Assembly (NCBI GenBank): GCA_905221605.1
Contig: CAJNDS010002472.1
Coordinates: 62,001 to 126,000 of the forward strand
Direction of reading: 5' to 3'
DNA from: Symbiodinium natans
Lineage: Eukaryota; Sar; Dinophyceae; Suessiales; Symbiodiniaceae
DNA: 64,000 nt
The notes beneath the pieces were generated by a model. That model was given only the letters and a program-made list of their open reading frames with translations. It was not told the origin of the DNA and ran no database searches. The first letter of the stretch is position 1, and each line of letters starts with the position of its first letter. Of this stretch, positions 53,201 through 60,511 are shown piece after piece. The position numbers and the translations under genes are program-made.

Positions 53201-54230
53201 GAAGGATGCAGCTCGAGCCTTCGAGGCGGAACATACTGCAGCGAGCAAGGCATCCATGGGAGCAGGTAGTGAGCAATCGTAGCTTGATTGCCAGTAGTTT
53301 TGGGGTAGGATGCGCGGGAACACGAAGCACAGCATGCCTGAAGCAAGGAAGGAATCCACGGTAACGGGCAGCACCGAAGCATGTGCGGGGCTTGACTTTC
53401 TAGAAACTGATGCCAGGCCCTCTAGGCAGCGCGAGGAACACCCTGCTTGCAGCAAGCAAGGAGCTCATGATATCAGGTAGCGCCCGAGCGTGCAGCTTGA
53501 TCGCCTCCCATCATGTGGTGGCACAGGTGTCCTGGAAGCATAGACTGCTAAGAGGACGTTCCTGACCCCTTGCCCGCAGCTTGCTTTTCTCAAAAGGTAG
53601 AGCTTGTGGCGCATGATGCTTGTGCACGGCCTGCAGGCTCTGTGACCACAGCATCTTTCAGGCGGTGTTCATGACGCAAAGGCCATCCTTGTGCGTTTTG
53701 CCGCTAGCCTCTAGTTGTGGCTAGGTGTTGAGCCGAAGCCGGCGCAATGACGAAAGCGGCGGCCGTCAGTTTCAAGCATGGGAGCTGGTCCCCAATCAGG
53801 AGGCCCCTCCTGCAGCATAGGCTCGTCCCACTTCGGCTATCACGAGCTCTCAGAGCTCTCCTGCCTGGAGTTAGCCTGGGGACAAGCTAAACAAAATCTG
53901 TTAGATGCAGACCGCGACCGCCACCGTGGGAAAAACCAAGTGGTGACTCTTCAAGCCCCAATGCAGTGGTTCCAATACTTCGTCCGCACGTGCCCTGTCA
54001 CCGAGACCTTTTCTGCCGAAGCTTCTCCGGGCATGTGACGCCTTTCTTGGTCTTCGCAGCTTCGGCAGAAGCCCAGCGATGCTTAATGATGTAGCTTGGA
54101 AATTGTATGGAGCGGGCTGGGGCGGCGTTGGAACTCAGCTTGGGTGATGCGGCTGAGGCTCGAACTGGGCTGTGAGGAGCCCATCTGCTGCAATCGCTGC
54201 ACTTGCCCCCTCGAAAGTCTCTTGGGGCCG
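53200..54230 (+). repeat. Dispersed composite repeat, copy III second part
   Basis: It begins inside the family at GGATGCAGCTCGAGCC, carries three minisatellite units (53,235-53,515), the TTCCTGACCCCTTGCCCGC and TTGTGCACGGCCTGCAGG landmarks, and the terminal CACTTCGGCTATCACGAG segment. The plus frame of that segment (HFGYHELSELSCLELAWG...QWFQYFVR...VTETFSAE) aligns at protein level with the frame at 27,310-27,510. Confidence 0.75.
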
Positions 54231-54607
54231 GGTTAGCCCGTTAGCCCTCGAAATCCTACTAGTAGCTGCTCCGACTGTCGTTACTGCTCCAGATCTTGCT
54301 TCTTGCTGACGACTTGGGCCCTGATCAGCAAAACGCCGAAAAACGCATGCATCAGCTGAAGCTGTAGCATTTTCTTTGTTTCCCAAAAGAAAACCACAGT
54401 TTGCAAAGTCACATGAAGGGAAACCTTGAAGTGTGGCACTTCGTCGATTCTCCGCTTGGCTGTCCACTCACGCGAATAAACATGTTGCTCAACCCTTGTG
54501 GTTGCTTGCAACCGTGCAAACGCCTGTTGGAAAACCAAAAGGCCCTGACTTGAGACCCTCTAATCGAAAAGCAGGCAAGGAGCCCCTCCTAACTGAACTT
54601 TAACCAG

Positions 54608-54836
54608 GAGGACTGTTCTTCCCAACCCTCTGAACAAAATCCTGGTTTTGCTTGACAGAAAACTGAAGAACATTGAAGAAGGCAGGTTCTGGAGGCAGGG
54701 TATATGGGTGCGCCCCGGCGCAGAACCCAGGAGCCGTGCCAATGAGTACAAGCGGCGTTGCTGCAACCAGCACAAGAATTGCGCGAGACAAGTCGCGTTG
54801 CCGCAACAAGCTCCGGACGTATGCCGCAGAATATGA
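54608..54836 (+). CDS. Candidate terminal exon, about 75 codons, unknown protein
   Basis: The acceptor CTTTAACCAG|GAGGAC opens a frame reading RTVLPNPLNKILVLLDRKLK, NIEEGRFWRQGIWVRPGAEP, RSRANEYKRRCCNQHKNC, to TGA at 54,834-54,836. Third positions are about 65% G or C and the peptide is strongly basic after a hydrophobic helix-like start. The minus strand is open for 121 codons over the same bases, with a cysteine-rich, less charged product. The plus strand is preferred on codon bias and the splice site. No family is recognised. Confidence 0.43.
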
Positions 54837-55097
54837 AAGTTGTCGCTGACGATGAACAAGCTGCGCTGCGGCAGATCGGACACAGTGCTGGAGAGGCTGG
54901 CTAAAAATGAAGTTTTTGGAGTCACTGGTGAGGGAACTGTTGCGTCCCCGACCTCTACAGCAGGATTAACGGGATGAAGTTCCGAGCCAGAAAAGCAAAA
55001 GCTTATTATGAGAAGTGGCCAGTGAGCAAAAGGTCGAGTTGCCGAAAAGAATCATCTCCACCTTGACCGATCAAAGGTAAAATTGCGGTTTAGTTCG

Positions 55098-55359
55098 GTT
55101 TAGTGCGCCTGTGCTCTGAGAGCACAGCAACATCTGAATTTGGTTTATCCATGTTTGCGAACTTGGTAGAAAGTGATGTGCCAGGACAAGGCCAATGTGA
55201 CCATTGGGGGATGTGAATGCGGGCAATAGCTGTGGTGCATACTTGTCTTCATGGCAACGCACACTTTTGGGTATCAGTATCAGTAAAAGGTCAATGTACC
55301 TACTATGCTCGAGAAGGGAAGTAAAGCGAGCAGTGCACCTGTGCCCTGAGAGCACAGCA
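55098..55359. repeat. Direct repeat pair containing a CTCTGAGAG hairpin
   Basis: CCTGTGCTCTGAGAGCACAG at about 55,108 and CCTGTGCCCTGAGAGCACAG at about 55,339 lie 231 bp apart. In the first copy GTGCTCT and AGAGCAC are exact inverted arms around one base. Confidence 0.75.
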
Positions 55360-55544
55360 AAATTTGGGTATAGAGTTTTGGCATCGAAGCTTGCTACACC
55401 TACTTTGTGGGAAGTGAGATGCCGTTAGAAGCCTTACAAAAGTCATAATTCATGTGGGGTGCTGGTCCCGAACTCCACCGGTCATTTCGGCCCTGTGGAC
55501 GCGCCTACATGCAATGATGCGGACTCGCCTACAAGCAATGGTGG

Positions 55545-56123
55545 TTAGTTCAGGGTAATATCTTCTGGAGCTGCAACGGGCAGAGTTGCAAAGATCTGTC
55601 TGTGTAGGCTGTGTACAGTAGAAAAGAAGGTGGGCCGCTGCGAAGCCAATCCGCAGTTTTTGCTCGCTGCATTTGAATGTTTCCTCCCAGTTTGGGAGAG
55701 GGGGAGTGCGAAGGACTCAAAATAATTCCCGAAGCAAACATACCGGATGGCTACCGGCTCGGGAATGACGAACAGACCCAGCGCTGAGGGGTTTTCAACT
55801 TGAGGTTTGTGGTTTCCGGGGTTAGGCTTGGGCCGGGCGTGCCCAATCTGGATCCCCCTAGGCCCGGGTAGCCCTTCAGGTATTTTCGAAAAGTTGAGGG
55901 TCGGTTGTCTCTTAACTGGTGGTTTCAATATTGGAATTAGACCTTTCGGTTTCGTTCCTTCCACAGAGTCAGGGGGTCGTGAGGAGTTCGCACGACCTGT
56001 GTGACTACAATTGGGATTCGAACTCTTGAGTTGGTATGCGACGGACTCAGACGAGGCCAGGTTGCTACACCTATAGCCTGAGCTCTTGCTTTTTGTCCGG
56101 CTGCTCGCTCTTGCGGTCTGCAT
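55545..56123 (-). CDS. 192-codon open frame, proline-rich, unknown
   Basis: This is one of the longest open frames of the window (minus strand, ending at TAA 55,547-55,545). Residues 50-120 are proline-, lysine- and asparagine-rich (PPVKRQPTLNFSKIPEGLPG), and residues 120-192 look like a folded end (VAIRYVCFGNYFESFALPLS...LPVAAPEDITLN). Third-position bias is weak, about 52%. The tRNA-like promoter boxes at 56,014-56,067 lie inside its 5' part, which argues that at least that part is a transposon relic and not protein-coding. Confidence 0.25.
   Translation of the reverse strand: MQTARASSRTKSKSSGYRCSNLASSESVAYQLKSSNPNCSHTGRANSSRPPDSVEGTKPKGLIPILKPPVKRQPTLNFSKIPEGLPGPRGIQIGHARPKPNPGNHKPQVENPSALGLFVIPEPVAIRYVCFGNYFESFALPLSQTGRKHSNAASKNCGLASQRPTFFSTVHSLHRQIFATLPVAAPEDITLN
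56014..56067 (-). other. Possible tRNA-derived SINE promoter (A and B boxes)
   Basis: On the minus strand TAGCAACCTGG (56,067-56,057) matches 9 of 11 positions of the A-box consensus TRGCNNAGYGG. AGTTCGAATCC (56,024-56,014) matches 10 of 11 positions of the B box GGTTCGANTCC. The 32-base spacing fits a tRNA. The T stem does not pair (AAGAG against CCCAA), so this is not a functional tRNA. A decayed tRNA or SINE head is the best reading. Confidence 0.28.
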
Positions 56124-57172
56124 CTGCGTGTTCAGCTTGTCTCGCGTCGGCCTGCCGTCCGGGCTTGTGCTACCCCGCTACGCTGCTCTGGAAAAGCAAA
56201 CGCCAGACAGCATATGGCAGCATGTGGCAGTTTATATATGGCATAGCTTCCCTTTGGCAAAGGTCGCCTCGCCGGCCGCGCACTGACAAAACACGCCTCG
56301 AAGTCACCAAAAGAAGAAAAGAACGGCACTCTGAGATTCTCCGTCTCCTGATGTGGATCCTCAGATCCTCATGGGACTGTTCTGGTGTAAGCCGTGTAAG
56401 CTTCCAACTGTGAGGTCCCGGTCCGACTCGCCGTCGACGCTTGCGCTCTTGATCCCTAGCGCACTTCCGACGCACAACGTTGCGCGCTAGAACGCCGAGT
56501 GCCCGTCCAACGAAGCTGCCAGCATGGCAGCGACTTGGCACAACTTGCGACTATTGAGCTCCTTGCGCACAGTAAGTGCGGCAGAAGTCCGTACCCCCAG
56601 GGCAAGCCTCCTGCCATGTTACTGCTAGTACTCATACGTCCACTTAAGGATCCAAGCTCTGGATATTGAACCAACAACATAAGGTGCTTGGAGAAACTTC
56701 GCTTGGCCGTGTGAGCCTTCCACGGTCGGATGCACTTTCCTGCACCTGACAAATTTCACCACGACTATCCCGGAAGGCATGCGGCCTTAAGTGATCACTC
56801 TGCTTCAATGCGGCAGCACTAAGCGAGCAAGCGGCGCCCTCGCACCAAACGAAGCCTGAACCAAGCTCTGACGTTCAAGTGGATTTGACGGGTCTGTCAC
56901 CGTTGATTGGTCGCCATATGCTGCTTTGTCATACGTTCTCATGTGTACTCGATGTACAGGCTCGGAGACCACAAGTGTGTGCAAAAATAGGCTTCTGTTT
57001 TGCGAGCATACGTTAAAGGTTCGTATGATTCACATCTACGCCTGACGCGTATCTGGGTGGCTCTCTTCAATGCACTATGGGGGCGGCCTGCTGCTTGAAG
57101 GCACCCACGTTGATCACGATTCTGTCCGAGCGCGGAATCCTTCAGAACATCTGCCCCACAGGACTGGGGTTG

Positions 57173-57303
57173 AGGGTTTAGGGTTTAGGGTTTTAGGGCT
57201 TAGGGTTTAGGGTTTAGGGTTTAGGGTTTAGGGTTTAGGGTTTAGGGTTTAGGGTTTAGGGTTTAGGGTTTAGGGTTTAGGGTTTAGGGTTTAGGGTTTA
57301 GGG
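57173..57303 (+). repeat. Interstitial telomere array 3, (TTTAGGG)n
   Basis: About 18 units, nearly all perfect, with one TTTTAGGG and one CTTAGGG variant near the left end. The orientation is opposite to arrays 1 and 2. The right end, GGGTGGCCTCCCAG, abuts a candidate exon at about 57,315. Confidence 0.98.
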
Positions 57304-57314
57304 TGGCCTCCCAG

Positions 57315-57586
57315 ATTTGGCGAACACTGTTCTGCTGGACATCTGGCCTCCCAGCTGCCAAGATGTGACAACATTGCAGGGTACGATGTGCAATCGCAGT
57401 TCTGCCCAGGGCTCGTGCGGCTTTGCTGCTGTGAGCCAGCAGATCAAACAGAATGCAGCCACAACCTACTGTCAGGAAGAGCCACATGCACCGAGGACGG
57501 CGCCACTGCACAAAAAGACTCGTAAATTCAGCATGGGCACCATGACGGCCAATGTCGGGCCCCACAGGCCAAAAGACGACTCTTGA
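57315..57586 (+). CDS. Candidate exon directly after the telomere array, about 90 codons
   Basis: GTGGCCTCCCAG|ATTTGG is a possible acceptor. The frame then reads LANTVLLDIWPPSCQDVTTL, CNRSSAQGSCGFAAVSQQIK, ending in a basic tail (KKTRKFSMGT, PHRPKDDS) and TGA at 57,584-57,586. Third positions are about 64% G or C. If the call is right, the telomere repeats occupy the end of an intron and leave it only about 11 bases of ordinary sequence before the exon. The minus strand is open for 129 codons with lower bias. Confidence 0.4.
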
Positions 57587-57787
57587 CCATAAAGCTGCCT
57601 CAGCACTGGCAGCAAATAGCACGCAGAGTGACATCATGTGACAATCTCGCGCAACAAGAGAGCCCTGAAACATGCCTCAATTAAACAGCTGAACTGGAGC
57701 ACAGAAGTGTTTTGATCAGTCTGCAAAAGCCCAAGACTAAAAACAAAGCAACGGAGGAGAGAGACTCAGCGAGAGATACTAATATCA

Positions 57788-58124
57788 ATGAAAAGAATAA
57801 TAATAATAATAGTACATACATATATAATAATGATAAAGAATAATACTAATAACAATAAACATAATAACAATAACAATAACAATAATAATAATAATAATGA
57901 AAATAACAATAATAATAAATGTATAATAATGATAAAGAATACTAATAATAACAAAAATAATATAGTAATAATATAGGTTTTCTATAGTAGTCATATAATA
58001 ATAAGGTAAGAATATAGTAATATAGTAATAATATAGCAATAATTAATATAGCAATAATATAGAAATACTCATAATACTAATAGTAATAATCATAATACTA
58101 ATAGTAATAATCATAATACTAATA
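57788..58124. repeat. AT-rich AAT/ATA microsatellite region, left part
   Basis: Long runs of AAT, AAC and ATAG trinucleotide variants with almost no G or C. It continues on the far side of the inserted element at 58,837-58,925. Confidence 0.95.
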
Positions 58125-58836
58125 GGTTCCAGGGGTGAACCCGGCCCCTGCGTTTTAGTATTTTACGTAAGTACACGAAACGAAACCACGCGTTTGGATG
58201 TGTTCATGGCTGCGGATAGAGACAAGCAGAGTATATATGTGGTCTTTATTAAATACTTCAGACATCTTTGTTTCATCGTTATGTAAGTAGAACCGCGTCT
58301 ATTTCCATTCTTGTGCATTTTAAGCTTGCTTATGCAAATTGTGCTTTTCAGACATAGTATATAAGTGGTCTTTATTGAATACTTCAGCAATCTTTGTTCC
58401 ATTGTTATGTAGGTAGAACCGCTTCCATTTCCGTTAGTGTTTCTTTCGTATTTGGTTGAGTATGGTCCTTTAAATAGTACTCACTTGAGTCAAATTGGGC
58501 TATTTGCTTAAGAATTCCTCTAGTAATTCAATTCGCATAGCATGAATACTTCAAAAATATAAAATGTTTCATGAATATGTAAACATAAGGTATTTCATTT
58601 GACTTTGCAGATAGTATTTCAATAATACTTTGCCTGGTGTAAACACAGCCGTTTCAATGCATTAGTTGCTCAACAAAGCACTATTTGCCCTTCAGCTGGG
58701 TGACTTGAGACAAGGCGAAAAAGGGTAGGTCACTGGAGCCCCTGGAGCGTGTCGACATGCACGTCAGACACGACGCCGCTCACCTCAGACCGGATAAAAG
58801 TGCTAAAACGCAGGGGCCGGGCTCACCCCTGAAGCC
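58125..58836. mobile_element. 712-bp element with about 37-bp terminal inverted repeats and 8-bp target duplication
   Basis: The left end GGTTCCAGGGGTGAACCCGG CCCCTGCGTTTTAG (58,125 on) and the reverse complement of the right end (GGCTTCAGGGGTGAGCCCGG CCCCTGCGTTTTAG) agree at all but three of the first 34 positions, and the similarity goes on for a few more. TACTAATA flanks both ends (58,117-58,124 and 58,837-58,844). The surroundings are AT-rich repeats, so part of that match could be chance. The inside is AT-rich and has a 126-bp tandem duplication (GTATATATGTGGTCTTTATT at 58,231 and a close copy at 58,357). No transposase is present. An 8-bp duplication and the CAGGGGTGA motif fit a non-autonomous hAT-like element, but the family is not proven. 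Confidence 0.8.
58231..58480. repeat. 126-bp tandem duplication inside the 712-bp element
   Basis: TGGTCTTTATTAAATACTTC and, 126 bp later, TGGTCTTTATTGAATACTTC, each followed by a similar ATCTTTGTTYCATYGTTATG and TAGAACCGC landmark. Confidence 0.9.
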
Positions 58837-58925
58837 TACTAATAATATAGTGACAATATAGTAATGATATAGTAATAATATAATAATAATAATATAGTAA
58901 TAATATAGCAATAGTACAGTACTCA
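58837..58925. repeat. AT-rich AAT/ATAGTA microsatellite, right part
   Basis: Continuation of the region interrupted by the 712-bp element. Confidence 0.93.
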
Positions 58926-58934
58926 TATCCGCCG

Positions 58935-59160
58935 ACCCCAGCTTTGAGCGGGGGAGGCGCTAGTGAAGACCCCATGGCGTCGGCGTAACCCCGCACCTTA
59001 AGCTGACTTTAAAGGGCCCCAGTCCGTGCCCCGCCCTTCCCGCCCTTCCCGCCCTTCCCGCCCTTCCCGCCCCACTCCATGCCCGTCTCCTCCGCCCTTC
59101 CCGCCCTTCCCGCCCTTCCCGCCCGCTCCGCCCGCCATGGCTCATGGCCCCATGGCCCCA
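58935..59160. repeat. CCATGG / CTTCCCGCCC satellite, left block
   Basis: It contains decamer runs of CTTCCCGCCC (59,034-59,072 and 59,094-59,130), the GACTTTAAAGGGCCCCAGT module, and ends in CATGGCTCATGGCCCCATGG. All open frames here are low-complexity products of the repeat. Confidence 0.95.
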
Positions 59161-59330
59161 CCCTAGAGATCAAGGGCCATATCTATTTTTCGTGCTGCGC
59201 CTGGTGGGGTTTTCTGAAAATAGATACTATCCATTTTTGGCGTTCTGCGCAAGCAAAAAAACAGTGCTTTTGCTGTGGCGGGAGCAAAATAGATTTTTGC
59301 ATACGGTCCGACACAGTCCGTTTTTGTACA

Positions 59331-59510
59331 AATAGATACAGATAGATACGAATAGATACGAATAGATACGCTGAGATAAGATTAGATGCGTTTGGTAGCA
59401 TAATAGATACGAATTTTAGATACTTTAGATACTCACCCAAAATACATATCTTTATAGATACGTTTAGATGCGTTTTTTAGATACGGGCGTTATAGATACG
59501 TTTCGATACG
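59331..59510. repeat. AATAGATACG degenerate tandem repeat, left
   Basis: AATAGATACG and variants (GATTAGATGCG, TTTAGATACTTTAGATAC) repeat with a period of about 10. A second array lies at 60,262-60,440 at the other end of the island in the same orientation. Confidence 0.85.
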
Positions 59511-60261
59511 ATGGTTGATAATGAGACGAGAAGGGAAGAAATTAGAATTATACATATCAAGATAGACAGAACTGTGTATGTGTATATATTTATATAGCTT
59601 AAGCTTGAACATAAACAAAGGTTTTTGTGATAAGGAAATCAGGAATAAAGGCTTTCATGAGGTTTGTTAATTCTTTCGGTTTAAACACACATGCGGGTTC
59701 GGGTATTTTGCGCGAAGATTAGTAATTAGTTCGTGGCTTACAGGATCGGTCGGTGTTGAAGGGTCGGTCACAGGGTTTACGTTGAGAAGTCTAAGAGTTG
59801 AGCGGTGTAAGGGGTTAGGCGTATCTGCGTGGGCTTTGTAGGGGCGAACACTTGAACTGTTCTGAAACTAAAGCCTTCAGCCTTCCCACCCCTAAGCCCT
59901 AAACCCTAAAACCCTTATACACCAAGCCACAGAAGCCCTTGAACAAAACACGAAACCCTTCTGCGTCACACCGCTGAGCCCCGCTAAGTCCCGAAACGCC
60001 CCTTACATTATTCGACCTAAAGCCTGAACCGTAAACTCCCTCAACGTTAAGCCCCCAAAGCACGAACAAAACACTTCGAGCGGTGAGCCCCTCAAACCCC
60101 GAAACCGCACGGCGCAAGCCCCTAGACGTATGTCTTCGACAGCCCTGAGTTCCTAAACGAACACCCGCGAACAAAATGCTTACCGAGAGGAGCTTTCAAG
60201 TACGGAAACAAAAAAAACATGGCCAAAAGGTTGATGCTGGCTGCCTCATTATATTGCCGGA

Positions 60262-60440
60262 AATAGATACGAATAGGTATTAATAGATACGGTTAGATAC
60301 CAATAGATACGATTTTAGATACTTTTTAGATACGGTTGCAGAAAAAATGGATATGCGTCGAAAATACATACGGAATCTATTTTCAGTACTTGCGGCCTCT
60401 TAAGAATCTATTTTTTTTAGATACGTCGAGCATCTATTTT
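60262..60440. repeat. AATAGATACG degenerate tandem repeat, right
   Basis: AAATAGATACGAATAGGTAT, TAATAGATACGGTTAGATAC, then TTTTAGATAC variants, leading into T-rich TCTATTTTTTTTAGATACG strings. Confidence 0.85.
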
Positions 60441-60511
60441 TTTGGATACGGTCGCATATACACAGCAAAATTGGCGCGAGAATCTAAAAAATCTATTCGC
60501 GATCTCTAGGG

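Larger units (their letters stand above)
59161..60511. mobile_element. AT-rich island bounded by an 11-bp inverted repeat within the satellite
   Basis: CCCTAGAGATC at 59,161-59,171 and its exact reverse complement GATCTCTAGGG at 60,501-60,511 bound 1,351 bases of different composition. Satellite DNA continues directly on both sides (GGCCCCATGGCCCCA before, CATGGTCCCATAAAAGGG after). Inside each end are AATAGATACG-type repeats. The centre is G-rich on the left and C-rich on the right, with CCCTAAACCCTAAAACCC at about 59,903-59,920. No transposase or target duplication beyond two bases is seen, so the class of element is unknown. Confidence 0.5.

Noticed and set aside
50819-57303. Plant or green-algal origin, given TTTAGGG repeats
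   Set aside because: Not excluded by the repeat itself. However, the lack of any recognisable plant genes, the many tandem arrays and the GC-rich satellites fit a dinoflagellate better. This remains an inference.
57788-58039. Tyrosine/isoleucine-rich open frames
   Set aside because: Translations of an AAT/ATA microsatellite.
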